DNA of 64,000 nucleotides from Thioclava marina (GCF_002020135.1 NZ_MPZS01000001.1:62001-126000); one strand, 5' to 3'; positions 30,231-39,960 are shown, counted from the first letter of the stretch. The notes: generated from the sequence alone by a model not told the origin. Made by a program: numbers and translations.

Positions 30231-30932
30231 CTATGAAATTGCGGCACTCTGTCCCAGCCCTTGCCGGATCTCGGACGGTAAGGGATGCGAGAGATCGGGA
30301 ATGATCCAATCGGCGGAGGAGAAATCCCCGCCGTCGGTATAGGCAGATGGTGTGAGCACGACGCGCAGCCCCGCACCTTGCGCCGATTTGAGGCCCATTT
30401 CGCTATCCTCGAAGGCGATGCAGGCCTCGGCGGGCAGGTCCAGGCGGCTCAGGGCCAGCGCGAACACGTCGGGCGCGGGTTTCTTGGCCTTCACCTCGTC
30501 ACCCGCCGCGATGGCCTTGAAGATCGAGCCGGGCTCGGCGTTCATCGTCGCGCGGATCAGCGCGTCGACATTGGGCCGGTTCGTGGTGGTCGCAATGGCG
30601 AGCGGGAGCCCGGCCATGCGCGCGGCCTCGATCAGTTCGGCCACGCCCGGGCGCAGTGGAACCTCTCCCGAGGCGATGATCTCGACATAGCGCGCGGTCT
30701 TGAGCTTGTGCAGGTCGGCGATCTCACCGTCGGACGGGCCGAAGCCGACCTCGTCGCGATGGCGCGCCATGCGTTCCTTTCCGCCGGTGGTCTTCAGGAG
30801 TTCGCGATAGTCCTCCTGTGACCAGTCCCAGTCGATCCCGCGGGACGCGAAAGTCTCGTTGAAGGCGCGGCGATGCGCTTCTTCGGTTTCCGCGAGTGTT
30901 CCGTCCACGTCGAAGATCAGCGCGCTCACCAT
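30231..30932 (-). CDS. cbbY: HAD phosphatase CbbY (xylulose-1,5-bisphosphate phosphatase type)
   Basis: 233 residues. HAD motif I FDVDGTLAE (D8, D10), motif II IATTTNRPN, Lys in VKAKKPAPDVF and acidic motif IAFEDSEMGLKSA. CbbY enzymes remove misfire products such as xylulose 1,5-bisphosphate that inhibit RubisCO. Starts with ATGGTG overlapping the cbbZ stop by 7 bases; a GTG three bases later would give the usual 4-base overlap. Last gene of the unit beginning at 34015. Confidence 0.9.
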   Translation of the reverse strand: MVSALIFDVDGTLAETEEAHRRAFNETFASRGIDWDWSQEDYRELLKTTGGKERMARHRDEVGFGPSDGEIADLHKLKTARYVEIIASGEVPLRPGVAELIEAARMAGLPLAIATTTNRPNVDALIRATMNAEPGSIFKAIAAGDEVKAKKPAPDVFALALSRLDLPAEACIAFEDSEMGLKSAQGAGLRVVLTPSAYTDGGDFSSADWIIPDLSHPLPSEIRQGLGQSAAIS

Positions 30933-31588
30933 TTCCAGCCCTCCACCAGACCGGGCACCATCGCCCAATCCGAAAAGGCCACGTCATGGGGCACTTCATG
31001 CAGCGGCGCCTTGCGATACCCCTCGGAATAGATCGCGAAAGGGGCGCCTGCATTCACGGCCGTCTCGGCATCGACTTCGCTATCGCCCACATAGATCATC
31101 CGACCACCGCCAAGGGCTGCGTGGCAATGGTGCAGCATCTGCGGCTCGGGCTTGCGGGTGGGCATGGAATCCCCGCCCAGCGTCAGCTCGAAATAGTCCC
31201 AAAGCCCGACATGACGCAAAGCCGCCTCGGCCGGGGCGAAGGGCTTGTTCGTGCAAACCGCCATCCGGCAGCCCTTCGCCTTGAGCGCATCGAGAGCGGC
31301 AATGACGCCGGGATAGGGCACATTGCCCTCCACATCGGTCTCGTAACGCTTGACCAGCGCATGTTCCACGCGGGAAAAAAGCGGCCCGTCGGGGTCTTCG
31401 CCGGACGTGATGAGCAATTGCCGGACGAGGTTCGGCACCCCCTTGCCGACAAAGCTGCGGATCGTCGAAAGCGACAGCGGCTCGAAGCCCAGATCGCTCA
31501 ACACCGCGTTCGAAACGGAATGGATCGCCGGGACGGAATCGATCAGGGTGCCGTCGAGATCGAAGACGATGGAAGGCGCATCGCTCAT
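30926..31588 (-). CDS. cbbZ: Phosphoglycolate phosphatase CbbZ
   Basis: 220 residues: HAD motif I IVFDLDGTLIDS (D10, D12), CTNKPFAPAE, Lys in TRKPEPQMLHHC and YVGDSEVDAETAVNAG. Size and motifs match Gph/CbbZ, which dephosphorylates 2-phosphoglycolate produced by the oxygenase side reaction of RubisCO. The ATG overlaps the stop of the thioredoxin-like gene (ATGA). Its presence next to cbbY links this unit to the Calvin operon further upstream on the same strand. Confidence 0.9.
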   Translation of the reverse strand: MSDAPSIVFDLDGTLIDSVPAIHSVSNAVLSDLGFEPLSLSTIRSFVGKGVPNLVRQLLITSGEDPDGPLFSRVEHALVKRYETDVEGNVPYPGVIAALDALKAKGCRMAVCTNKPFAPAEAALRHVGLWDYFELTLGGDSMPTRKPEPQMLHHCHAALGGGRMIYVGDSEVDAETAVNAGAPFAIYSEGYRKAPLHEVPHDVAFSDWAMVPGLVEGWKW

Positions 31589-32139
31589 GCGGCTTTCCAC
31601 TTGATCGAGCAGCCCATGGACGGGATCTGATCCTCCGGGCCGACGCCCGTTTCGGCCACCATCATCATCCCCTCGTAAAGCTCGCGCCGTGCATCCGCCG
31701 GGCCCGCCTGCTTGGTCGACGCATCGAGCCGCCCGCGATATTGCAGCTCGTCTTCTGCGTTGAAGCCGAAGAAATCGGGGGTGCAGGCCGCACCATAGGC
31801 CTTCGCGACGGTCTGGCTTTCGTCATAGAGATAGGGGAAGGAAAAACCCTTCTCCTTCGCAAGCCTGGCCATGTTCTCGAAACCGTCCTCGGGGTAGTCG
31901 TCGGCGTCATTGGCCGAGATCGCCACGACGCCGATCCCTGCCGCCTGCAACTCGGCCGCATCGCGCAGGATACGGTCGAGGATCGACTGGACATAGGGGC
32001 AATGGTTGCAGATGAACATCACTAGCGTGCCCTTGGGGCCGCGGATGTCATCGAAGCTGTAATCCTTGCCATCGGTGCCCGGAAGCGTGAAGCCCGGAGC
32101 CTTCCAGCCGAAATCGCAGACGGGGGGTGTGACAGCCAT
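31585..32139 (-). CDS. Thioredoxin-like (AhpC/TlpA-type) protein with CNHC motif
   Basis: 184 residues. Peroxiredoxin-like thioredoxin fold with the motif C44-N-H-C47 in MFICNHCPYVQ, then AISANDADDYPEDGF and a cis-Pro region TPDFFGF. No signal peptide. CNHCPYV proteins are a widespread group of unknown redox partner. It sits between the two beta-lactamase-fold genes and cbbZ; the stop overlaps cbbZ. Confidence 0.85.
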   Translation of the reverse strand: MAVTPPVCDFGWKAPGFTLPGTDGKDYSFDDIRGPKGTLVMFICNHCPYVQSILDRILRDAAELQAAGIGVVAISANDADDYPEDGFENMARLAKEKGFSFPYLYDESQTVAKAYGAACTPDFFGFNAEDELQYRGRLDASTKQAGPADARRELYEGMMMVAETGVGPEDQIPSMGCSIKWKAA

Positions 32140-32147
32140 GGGATCTC

Positions 32148-33104
32148 CTATTCGAATTCCATTTCCTCGTAGACGACGCCCGCGTTTTTCGTCGCCAGCT
32201 CCTCGAACGTGTCGAGGTTCTTGTAGGGGCTCTGGTCGACGTAATAGGCGCCGGCAAGATCGCCGCCATTGTCGATATGCTCGCCAATCTTGTCGCGCAG
32301 ATAATGCAGGTAGCCGGTCGTGCCGCGCGTCACCTTTTCGAGATTGGTCGGATGGCCGTGGCCGGGGATGATGAAGGTCGGATTGAGCGGGATGAATTTC
32401 GTCTCGAAGGTCTCGATCCAGCAGCTCGTGCAGGTGCCCGAGAAGATCGGCGGCATCCGTTCGGAGAAGGCGATATCGCCCGCGATCATGAAGCTTTGCT
32501 TGGGCAGCCAGACCTGCGTGTCGCCGGGGCTGTGAGCGGGGCCGAGATGCATCACGTGGATCTCGAAATCGCCCATCGTGATGACCTTCTCATCCTCGAA
32601 GGTCTCGGTGGGCAACATCGGGTCGGTGCCCTCGGCCGTTTCCTGCCCGTAGCGTTTCAGCGCATCCCAGGCGCCAGCCATGTCATGCTTGAACTCTTCG
32701 GCGGCATCGGCATGGGCAAGCACCGGAATGCCCTGCGCGATCCAGTAATTGTTGCCAAGCATCGCATGGCCCTGGCCGTTTTCGTTGATCACCAGCTTCA
32801 CCGGTTGATCGGTGACGGCCTTAATCTCGTCATGCAGCGCCTTGGAGAGCTGGTAGGAGGCGCCGGAATTGACGACGACCACGCCATCGCCCGTGACGAT
32901 GAAGCTGAGATTGTTGTTATGGCCCGCATTCTCGTAGGTCGGCGGCGCGGTGGCCCCGATCGCGGTCCAGACGCCGGGGATCACCTCATAGGGCTTCGAA
33001 TACAGGACCGAACCCGGATACATGTCGGGCACATCCTCGGAGGCGAGGGAGGGCGTCACATGAAGCAGGGCCACCAATGCACTGGTCAGAAAAAGTTTTT
33101 TCAT
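32148..33104 (-). CDS. Exported metallo-beta-lactamase-fold protein lacking the HxHxDH motif (SoxH-like)
   Basis: 318 residues with a signal peptide (MKKLFLTSALVALLHVTPSLAS). Fold landmarks are kept: H191 in GPAHSPGDTQVWLP, D210 in MIAGDIAF and H249 in FIIPGHGHP. The primary HxHxDH site is replaced: the aligned segment reads INENGQGHAMLGN, giving N109, Q111, H113 and A114. A CTSC pair (C225-C228) follows the GD motif. SoxH-type proteins of unknown function occur with sulfur genes. Start overlaps nothing; two bases after the stop of the upstream beta-lactamase-fold gene. Confidence 0.82.
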   Translation of the reverse strand: MKKLFLTSALVALLHVTPSLASEDVPDMYPGSVLYSKPYEVIPGVWTAIGATAPPTYENAGHNNNLSFIVTGDGVVVVNSGASYQLSKALHDEIKAVTDQPVKLVINENGQGHAMLGNNYWIAQGIPVLAHADAAEEFKHDMAGAWDALKRYGQETAEGTDPMLPTETFEDEKVITMGDFEIHVMHLGPAHSPGDTQVWLPKQSFMIAGDIAFSERMPPIFSGTCTSCWIETFETKFIPLNPTFIIPGHGHPTNLEKVTRGTTGYLHYLRDKIGEHIDNGGDLAGAYYVDQSPYKNLDTFEELATKNAGVVYEEMEFE

Positions 33105-33106
33105 TC

Positions 33107-34015
33107 TCAGACCTCGGGAACGTAACGATAGGCATCGCCGTCACGCTCGACATGCCCGAGCCCGCCTTCGGGAAGGTGGAAGCCGACGATCGGCATCTTT
33201 TCCGAAGCCAGCTGGTCGAGGAGCGCCACGCGGGTCGTCGCGCCCAGATCGGGATCCTGATCCGAGCCAGCCGCCATCGCAGGGGCCGCGAAGGCAAGGT
33301 AATGGTTCACGATCGCATCGCCGATGATGAAGGCCTGCGCGCTGCCGTTCTTCACCTGATAGGACATATGCCCGGGCGTATGGCCGGGGGTCATCTGCGC
33401 CATGATTCCGGGCAGGATTTCCTCGCCATCTCCGAAGGTTGCGATCTGATCCTGAAGCGTCTCGAGGCGGCGCAGCGCGCCGGCGGCAAAGGTCTTGCGC
33501 CCGTCGTCGATGCTGTCCTGCGTGGCCGGGTCGATCCAGTAATCGAACTCGGTCTTGCCCATCATGTGCTGGGCATTGAAGAAGAACGGCTCGTCGAAAT
33601 CGTCGAGCACGCCCCAGAGGTGATCGGGGTGGCCGTGGGTGAAGACCACATGGGTCACATCCTCGGGGGCCACGCCAAGCGCGTCCATCGCCTCGGTCAG
33701 CTTGCCTGCGGTGGGCATGAAGTCATTGCCCGAGCCCACATCGAACAGAACCGTGTTCGTGCCGTCTCGATAGAGCGTGACATTGCAGGGCGGTTCGACC
33801 GCATCGCCGGTGATCCCGTAGCTCTCGAGGATCGGCTTGGCCGCGGGATTGTCGCTCACGAAGCCAAGCGGCAAGACGAGATTGCCATCTGAAAGCGTGT
33901 CGATCCGGGCCGAGCCCATCTCGAGCGAGGTGGCGGCGAAGCTGAGCCGGGGCAGGGCACTCATGGCGCCTGCCGCCATGGCCCCACGCAGAATGGTGCG
34001 TCGCGTGAATTTCAT
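33107..34015 (-). CDS. Tat-exported metallo-beta-lactamase-fold hydrolase
   Basis: 302 residues with a Tat signal (TRRTILRGAMAAGAMSALPRLSFA). Complete metal motif H127-G-H129-P-D131-H132 (FTHGHPDHLWGV), TPGHTPGHMSY and IGDAIVNHYLA. The substrate is unknown; periplasmic location is expected. First gene of a minus-strand unit with the degenerate beta-lactamase-fold protein, the CNHC protein, cbbZ and cbbY. A good promoter lies at 34049-34077. Confidence 0.87.
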   Translation of the reverse strand: MKFTRRTILRGAMAAGAMSALPRLSFAATSLEMGSARIDTLSDGNLVLPLGFVSDNPAAKPILESYGITGDAVEPPCNVTLYRDGTNTVLFDVGSGNDFMPTAGKLTEAMDALGVAPEDVTHVVFTHGHPDHLWGVLDDFDEPFFFNAQHMMGKTEFDYWIDPATQDSIDDGRKTFAAGALRRLETLQDQIATFGDGEEILPGIMAQMTPGHTPGHMSYQVKNGSAQAFIIGDAIVNHYLAFAAPAMAAGSDQDPDLGATTRVALLDQLASEKMPIVGFHLPEGGLGHVERDGDAYRYVPEV

Positions 34016-34048
34016 GCCAGTCCTCCCTTACTGGTATTCAATTCTGCG

Positions 34049-34077
34049 AATATGACGGACGGAATGTCGCAGGGCAA
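34049..34077 (-). promoter_or_regulatory. Promoter upstream of the Tat-exported hydrolase unit
   Basis: On the minus strand TTGCCC (34077-34072), 17-base spacer, CATATT (34054-34049), 34 bases before the ATG. It would start a unit separate from the cbbF-to-rpe operon. Confidence 0.55.
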
Positions 34078-34113
34078 GCGGTCAGTTCACACAAACGCGA
34101 TCTACTTGCACCC

Positions 34114-34815
34114 TCACTGGGCCGCCTTGAGCGCCCCTTCTGCCGCCGCGCGAATGGCCGCGATGTTCTGGCCATAGACTTCGGGCTTGTCGACCGAGCC
34201 GCCTTTGAACACGGCCGAGCCTGCGACGAAGCAGTCCGCACCGGCCTCGACGAGCGGGCCGACAGTGGTCGGATCGACTCCGCCATCGACCTGGATGTGA
34301 ATCTCGCGATCACCAATCATTTCGCGCACTTGGCGAACCTTGTTGATGCTGGTGGGGATGAATTTCTGTCCGCCGAAACCGGGGTTCACGCTCATCACGA
34401 GAACCATGTCGACGAGATCCAGCAGCTCCGAGATCACGTTCGCGGGCGTGCCGGGGTTCAGCGAAATGCCGCATTTCACGCCCTGCGCCTTGATCGCCTG
34501 AAGCGTGCGGTGCGGGTGCGGACCAGCCTCCCAATGCGCCACGATCATGTCGGCGCCCGCTTCGGCATAGGCCTCGATGTAGGGGTCCACGGGCGCGATC
34601 ATCAGGTGAACGTCCATGAAAGTCTTCACATGCGGACGGAACGCCTTCACCGCGGGCGGCCCAAAGGTGAGGTTGGGCACGAAATGCCCGTCCATGACGT
34701 CGATATGGACCCAATCGGCGCCCTGATCTTCGATGGCGCGAATCTCGGCGCCGAAATTGGCGAAATCGGCCGAGAGGATCGAGGGCGCGATCTTGATGGA
34801 ACGGTCAAAGCTCAT
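34114..34815 (-). CDS. rpe: Ribulose-phosphate 3-epimerase (CbbE)
   Basis: 233 residues. TIM-barrel signatures [59 protein letters not shown] and VDGGVDPTT. It converts xylulose 5-phosphate to ribulose 5-phosphate for CO2-acceptor regeneration. Last gene of the cbb operon, 18 bases after cbbO. GGAGG before the ATG. Confidence 0.96.
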   Translation of the reverse strand: MSFDRSIKIAPSILSADFANFGAEIRAIEDQGADWVHIDVMDGHFVPNLTFGPPAVKAFRPHVKTFMDVHLMIAPVDPYIEAYAEAGADMIVAHWEAGPHPHRTLQAIKAQGVKCGISLNPGTPANVISELLDLVDMVLVMSVNPGFGGQKFIPTSINKVRQVREMIGDREIHIQVDGGVDPTTVGPLVEAGADCFVAGSAVFKGGSVDKPEVYGQNIAAIRAAAEGALKAAQ

Positions 34816-34833
34816 GGGGGCCTCCTTGGCGGC

Positions 34834-37161
34834 TCATTTCGTCAGTTGCGCGAACAGGGTCGGCAGTTTCTCGGGCAGGCGCTCGACCTGATCGATGATG
34901 GTGTAGTTATTGGCCCCGAAGATGCGCGACACGTAACGGTCTGCCTCCGGGTCCAGGGTCAGGCAATAGCTGTTTACGCCCATCTGCTGCAATTCGGAAA
35001 CCGCCTTCTTGGCATCCATGCGCAGATATTGCGGATCGCGTTCGTCGATATCGGCGGGTTCGCCATCGGTTACGATCAGAAGCAGCTTGTGCGCCTCCGA
35101 CCGGCCGGCGAGGTGATGGGCGGCATGGCGCATCGCTGCCCCCATCCGCGTCGATAGCCCGCCCTTCATTCCCGCAAGCCGTCCCTTGGCGTCTTCGTCG
35201 AGCCGCTGCTCGAAATCCTTGAACCGGTAATAGTGCACGTCGTGACGGCCATCCGAGGCAAACCCGTGAATCGCGAAGGGATCGCCGATGCCCGAGATCG
35301 CCGAGGCCACGAGCGCCGAAGCCTCGCGGGTCAGCTCCAGCACGGTCTTGTCCGATCCGCGCACGGTTTCATTGGTCGATTCCGATAGATCGAGCAGGAT
35401 CACCACCGCCAGATCGCGCCGGTTGATCACGTTGCGCATCGTGATGCGGGTGTCGGGCTGCATGCCGATCCGGCTCATCACCATCGCATCGACGGCGGCA
35501 TTGATGTCCAGCTCGTCGCCATCCTCCAGCCGCCGCTGGCGCGACACGCCCTGCGGGCGCAGCCGGTCCACGATCTGCTTGATCCGGTGGCGGATGCCGC
35601 GATGCTCGGTCAGGATCTTGTCGATGCTCTCCGGGTCGGCCTTGCCTGGACGGCGCTCGTAGACGGTGGACCAGCTCGGACGCATCAGCTGTACCTTGTA
35701 ATCCCACTCGCCGTAATGGAACGGATCCGAGATCGGCTCCTTGCCCTCCATCTCGTTATAGGAGACGCCCTCATCCTCGTAGGGGAAAAGCTCCGAAGAC
35801 AGCACCCAGACCTCTTGCGCATCGTCTCCAGCGGTCTCGACATCGACCTCGTTGACGAATTCCATCAGCCCGACATGTTTGCGGACCTGCCCCTGATCGG
35901 GCTGGTAGGCGGAGCTGTTGTTCCAATCGTAATCGTCCAGCGACCAGATGAAGCGGTTGTCGTCGCGATAGGGAATGTTGAGGCTTTCGAGAATTCGCAG
36001 GGACGGCACCGCACGACGTTGGGCGAGTAGGTTGTAAAGCTCCACCCCAAGCGCCCAACTCAACATCGTCTCGCGCTCATTGCCCGCGATCTCGGAATGG
36101 AATGTCTCCACGAGATTGTCGATCTCGATATCGCCCGTGCGCATTCCCGGCTCGATCAGCGCCTTCGCGACCTTCTCGAGCAGATACATCGTCTCATGCT
36201 CATAGGCCTTGGGTTCGGACTGCGGCATGAGGTTGCGAAACATCGTGGCGAGCCCGGGAAAGGCCTTGATCGCGCAATATTCGACGCGGGCATCCTCGAT
36301 CATCCCGATGAGGAAGATCTGCGCGGGATTGAGCGCCTCCTGGCCCAGCCCCTTATCGGAATAGACGATATGGGCCGCCATGTGCGCGCACATTGCGCGG
36401 TAGAGGTCGAGCCCCGAGACAGCGCCGATCCCATCGACCGCGTCCGGCAAATGCAGCGCGCCGTCTTCGATGAAGGGCCGAAAGCCGGTGAAATCGGCTG
36501 CCGAGGGACGCAGGAAGAAATCGCGGCCCCAGAAGGCACGCAGGTAGAAGTTGAGGCGACGCTGGCTGTCGATGAACAACGTGCCGCGGCGTTCCTGCTT
36601 GAGGATCGCACGGCTGTCCTCGGAGACGAGGCCGAAATAATCCGCCTGTTTCGGCAGGTCACGCCGATAGGCCTCGGCGCCGAAATCCACCCAGCGGCGC
36701 AGGCCGGAGAGGGTGAGTTTCGACAGCAGCTCTTCGAGCACGCCGAACATCGGGCGCAGGCCGCGCGGCGCATTTGCCGCGAGCCGGTGCAGCAGCGCGA
36801 GATAGCCGCGCAGCAATTCCGGGTCACCGAAGCGCCGCGCGGCGCCGGGCAGGGTGTCGATCATCAAGATCAGCACCTCGCCCGAGACCATCGAGGCCAG
36901 TTTCAGCACGGCGCCGACCACGTCACGGATCGAATCTTCGCCGCATTCCTTCACCACCTGCGGGATCTCGTCGAGATAGGAGATCAGCAGGCGCGGCCCC
37001 TTGCCGAGCGAGATCATCGCGCGCGCGCCGTCCATGTAGTCCTTCAGACCGGCGGGCGACATCAGCCGCGCTGCCTCGTGGAAGAGCCCCTCCAGGCTGT
37101 CCTCCAACTCGGGCGCGGCCTTGACCAGCTCCTCGCGATAGTCGTCGAGATCGACCTTCAT
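34834..37161 (-). CDS. cbbO: RubisCO activase subunit CbbO (von Willebrand factor A domain)
   Basis: 775 residues, typical CbbO length. The C-terminal VWA domain has a MIDAS motif DLSESTNET (in VVILLDLSESTNETV) and VTDGEPADIDERD. Upstream is the long helical CbbO region. With CbbQ it forms the activase that removes inhibitory sugar phosphates from form IA/IC RubisCO in the cytosol. It follows cbbQ after 11 bases. Confidence 0.94.
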   Translation of the reverse strand: MKVDLDDYREELVKAAPELEDSLEGLFHEAARLMSPAGLKDYMDGARAMISLGKGPRLLISYLDEIPQVVKECGEDSIRDVVGAVLKLASMVSGEVLILMIDTLPGAARRFGDPELLRGYLALLHRLAANAPRGLRPMFGVLEELLSKLTLSGLRRWVDFGAEAYRRDLPKQADYFGLVSEDSRAILKQERRGTLFIDSQRRLNFYLRAFWGRDFFLRPSAADFTGFRPFIEDGALHLPDAVDGIGAVSGLDLYRAMCAHMAAHIVYSDKGLGQEALNPAQIFLIGMIEDARVEYCAIKAFPGLATMFRNLMPQSEPKAYEHETMYLLEKVAKALIEPGMRTGDIEIDNLVETFHSEIAGNERETMLSWALGVELYNLLAQRRAVPSLRILESLNIPYRDDNRFIWSLDDYDWNNSSAYQPDQGQVRKHVGLMEFVNEVDVETAGDDAQEVWVLSSELFPYEDEGVSYNEMEGKEPISDPFHYGEWDYKVQLMRPSWSTVYERRPGKADPESIDKILTEHRGIRHRIKQIVDRLRPQGVSRQRRLEDGDELDINAAVDAMVMSRIGMQPDTRITMRNVINRRDLAVVILLDLSESTNETVRGSDKTVLELTREASALVASAISGIGDPFAIHGFASDGRHDVHYYRFKDFEQRLDEDAKGRLAGMKGGLSTRMGAAMRHAAHHLAGRSEAHKLLLIVTDGEPADIDERDPQYLRMDAKKAVSELQQMGVNSYCLTLDPEADRYVSRIFGANNYTIIDQVERLPEKLPTLFAQLTK

Positions 37162-37172
37162 CGCTCAGCTCC

Positions 37173-38009
37173 TCATGCCACCTTCGAGCTGTCGGTTACT
37201 TCGGGGAAGAAGGTCTGGACGGCGGCCTGCAGCGTGTCGCGCATGTCCGGATCGTCGGTGAGCGGCTCCACCAGCGCCATCTGGCAGGCGGCGGGCGCGG
37301 GGATGTCCTGCGAAATCAGCTGGCCCGCGTAAACCAGAAGGCGCGTGGACATGCCCTCGTCGAGCCCGTGGCCCTTGAGGTTGCGCGAGCGCTCGGCGAC
37401 CTGCACGAGCTTTTCGGCGGTCTTCAGGTCGATCCCGGCCTCGTGCGAGACGATCTCGGCTTCGGTCGCGGCGGTCGGATAGTCGAAGGACATCGCGCCG
37501 AAGCGCTGCTTGGTCGATTGCTTAAGATCCTTCATCATCGACTGGTAGCCGGGGTTGTAGGAGATCACGACCTGGAAATCGGGATGGGCATCGACCAGCT
37601 CGCCCTTCTTCTCCAGCGGAAGCTGGCGGCGGTGGTCAGTCAGCGGGTGGATGACGACGGTGGTGTCCTGACGGGCCTCGACGACCTCGTCGAGATAGCA
37701 GATCGCGCCGATCCGAGCGGCAATCGTCAGCGGGCCGTCTTGCCATTTGGTACCGTTGATATCGAGCAGGAACCGCCCGATCAGATCCGAGGCGGTCATG
37801 TCCTCGTTACAGGCGACGGTGATCAGCGGACGCTGCAGCTTCCACGCCATGTATTCGACGAAACGGGATTTCCCGCAGCCCGTCGGCCCCTTCAGCATCA
37901 CCGGCATGCGCACGTCATAAGCGGCGGCGAATTGCTCCACCTCCCGGCCTACGGGCTTGTAATAGGGCTCGTTCTGAATGCGGAACTGGTCGATATCGAT
38001 GTCGCTCAT
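37173..38009 (-). CDS. cbbQ: RubisCO activase AAA+ subunit CbbQ
   Basis: 278 residues of the MoxR-type AAA+ family. Walker A GPTGCGKSR (41-49), Walker B AICYLDEVVEA, sensor-region VISYNPGYQS. Forms hexamers that work with CbbO. It is separated from cbbS by 88 bases containing a strong hairpin (38052-38088), which may lower its expression compared with cbbLS. Confidence 0.95.
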   Translation of the reverse strand: MSDIDIDQFRIQNEPYYKPVGREVEQFAAAYDVRMPVMLKGPTGCGKSRFVEYMAWKLQRPLITVACNEDMTASDLIGRFLLDINGTKWQDGPLTIAARIGAICYLDEVVEARQDTTVVIHPLTDHRRQLPLEKKGELVDAHPDFQVVISYNPGYQSMMKDLKQSTKQRFGAMSFDYPTAATEAEIVSHEAGIDLKTAEKLVQVAERSRNLKGHGLDEGMSTRLLVYAGQLISQDIPAPAACQMALVEPLTDDPDMRDTLQAAVQTFFPEVTDSSKVA

Positions 38010-38051
38010 GCTCGGGGCCTCCCGTTCGCGCGTGGGATTTCTTTGGGAAAT

Positions 38052-38088
38052 GGGGCAGGGTGGGCCACCGTGACCGGCAGCCCGCCCC
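38052..38088 (-). terminator. Hairpin between cbbS and cbbQ (partial terminator/mRNA stabiliser)
   Basis: On the minus strand GGGGCGGGC...CCCTGCCCC forms an 8-bp GC-only stem with one bulged base and a roughly 20-base loop, followed by ATTTCCC and a small ATTTC/GAAAT hairpin. It fits a 3' stabiliser of a processed cbbLS message or partial termination before cbbQO. Confidence 0.55.
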
Positions 38089-38097
38089 GCGATCTCA

Positions 38098-38457
38098 TCA
38101 AGCGGTCATGTCGGCGCGGTGCACCACCATCGAGGTGCCCTGCGACTGCTTGAAATTGTCATAGCCGACGAGACGCACGTGGTTGCCCGGGTTGGCCTTC
38201 TTGCACATCTCGATCTCGTTGAAGATCGCATCGACATCGGTTTCGCCGAACATCGGCAGCTTCCACATGTACCAGTAGTTCGAGCGCATGTTCTCGGGCT
38301 CGGTATGTTCGATGGCCGGGTTCCAACCCTTCGAGACGATGTATTCCACCTGCTTGCGAAGCTCCTCGGGGGTCAGCTGCGGCAGGTAGGAGAAGGTGCC
38401 CATCTTGCGGCTGTTCGGGTCCGAGATGCGCGAGCCGTAATCTTGCATTCCGCTCAT
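38098..38457 (-). CDS. cbbS: RubisCO small subunit, form IA type
   Basis: 119 residues: [47 protein letters not shown] and [22 protein letters not shown] are typical of the green-like small subunit. AAGGA is spaced 8 bases from the ATG at 38457; a second ATG three codons later is less well placed. It follows cbbL by 40 bases. Confidence 0.96.
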   Translation of the reverse strand: MSGMQDYGSRISDPNSRKMGTFSYLPQLTPEELRKQVEYIVSKGWNPAIEHTEPENMRSNYWYMWKLPMFGETDVDAIFNEIEMCKKANPGNHVRLVGYDNFKQSQGTSMVVHRADMTA

Positions 38458-38497
38458 GTTTTCAATCCTTTCTCAGGCGTTTTCGAGGGGGCGCACC

Positions 38498-39928
38498 TTA
38501 GCGGTGCGCCACGTCCAGCTTGTCCACGGTGTCGAACTCGAACTTGATCTCTTTCCACGTTTCCATGGCGATCTTCAGCTCGGGGCTGTGTTGGGCAGCC
38601 TCGGTCATGATGTCCTTGCTCTCCTTCTCGAGGTCGCGGCCCTCGTTGCGTGCCTTGACGCAGGCCTCGACCGCGACACGGTTTGCCGCAGCGCCCGCCG
38701 CGTTGCCCCAGGGGTGGCCGAGCGTGCCGCCACCGAATTGAAGGCAGCTGTCATCGCCGAAGATGTTGACCAGCGCCGGCATGTGCCAGACGTGGATGCC
38801 GCCCGAGGCCACCGGGAGAACGCCCGGCATCTGGCCCCAGTCCTGATCGAAGAAGATGCCGCGCGAACGGTCTTCCTTGACGTATTTCTCGCGCATCAGG
38901 TCGATCCAGCCGAGCGTCGCCGCACGGTCGCCCTCGAGTTTGCCGACGACGGTGCCCGAATGCAGGTGGTCACCGCCCAGAAGGCGCAGCATCTTCGCCA
39001 GCACACGGAAATTGATGCCGTGCTTGGGGTGACGGTCGATCACGCCGTGCATGGCGCGGTGGACGTGCAGCAGCATGCCGTTGTCACGGCACCAGCGCGA
39101 GAGCGAGGCCTGAGCCGCCCAGCCGAGCGTGAGGTAGTCCGACATGATGATCGGCGAGCCGATCTCCTTGGCGAACTCGGCGCGCTTGTACATCTCTTCG
39201 ATGTTGGGCGCGGTCACGTTCAGGTAGTGGCCCTTGCGCTCGCCGGTTTCCTTCTCGGCCTTCTCGATCGCTTCCTGGCAGAACTCGAAACGGTCGCGCC
39301 AGCGCATGAAGGGCTGCGAGTTGACGTTCTCATCGTCCTTGGTGAAGTCGAGCCCACCACGGAGCGCCTCATAGACCGCACGGCCATAGTTCTTCGCCGA
39401 GAGGCCCAGCTTCGGCTTGATCGTGCAGCCGAGGAACGGGCGGCCATATTTATCGAGCTTGTCGCGCTCGACCTGGATGCCGTGGGGTGGGCCGTCGCAG
39501 GTGGCGACGAACCACAGCGGGAAGCGCACATCCTCGAGGCGCAGCGCACGCACGGCCTTGAAGCCGAACACGTTGCCGACGAGCGAGGTGAAGACGTTCA
39601 CCACCGAGCCCTCTTCGAACAGGCCCATCGGGTAGGCGATGAAGGCATAATAGCTTTCGTCGTCGCCCGGCACGTCCTCGATCGCGTAGGCGCGGCCCTT
39701 GTAGTAGTCGAGATCGGTCAGCAGGTCGGTCCACACTGTGGTCCAGGTGCCGGTCGAGGATTCAGCGGCCACGGCGGCGGCGGCTTCCTCGCGCGGGACG
39801 CCCGCCTGCGGTGTGATCTTGAAACAGGCGAGAACGTCGCTTTCCTTCGGGGTGTAGTTCGGGTCCCAGTAGGTTTCGCGGTATTCCTTGACGCCGGCGG
39901 AATATTTGCCCGGTGCGTTCTGATTCAT
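38498..39928 (-). CDS. cbbL: RubisCO large subunit, form IA (green-like)
   Basis: 476 residues. Active-site residues are intact: TIKPKLGLS (K171, K173), carbamylated lysine K197 in [19 protein letters not shown], loop 6 [11 protein letters not shown], and [12 protein letters not shown]. The sequence ([40 protein letters not shown]) is of the form IA proteobacterial type, not the red-type form IC often seen in Rhodobacter sphaeroides, and the CbbQ/CbbO activase instead of CbbX agrees. It fixes CO2 on ribulose 1,5-bisphosphate. Confidence 0.98.
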   Translation of the reverse strand: MNQNAPGKYSAGVKEYRETYWDPNYTPKESDVLACFKITPQAGVPREEAAAAVAAESSTGTWTTVWTDLLTDLDYYKGRAYAIEDVPGDDESYYAFIAYPMGLFEEGSVVNVFTSLVGNVFGFKAVRALRLEDVRFPLWFVATCDGPPHGIQVERDKLDKYGRPFLGCTIKPKLGLSAKNYGRAVYEALRGGLDFTKDDENVNSQPFMRWRDRFEFCQEAIEKAEKETGERKGHYLNVTAPNIEEMYKRAEFAKEIGSPIIMSDYLTLGWAAQASLSRWCRDNGMLLHVHRAMHGVIDRHPKHGINFRVLAKMLRLLGGDHLHSGTVVGKLEGDRAATLGWIDLMREKYVKEDRSRGIFFDQDWGQMPGVLPVASGGIHVWHMPALVNIFGDDSCLQFGGGTLGHPWGNAAGAAANRVAVEACVKARNEGRDLEKESKDIMTEAAQHSPELKIAMETWKEIKFEFDTVDKLDVAHR

Positions 39929-39960
39929 CTGAGGGTCTCCTTCTCTCCCTAAATCTCAGT

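Noticed and set aside
38098-39928. Red-type (form IC) RubisCO as found in Rhodobacter sphaeroides
   Set aside because: Large and small subunit sequences and CbbQ/CbbO neighbours are of the green-like form IA type; no cbbX is present.
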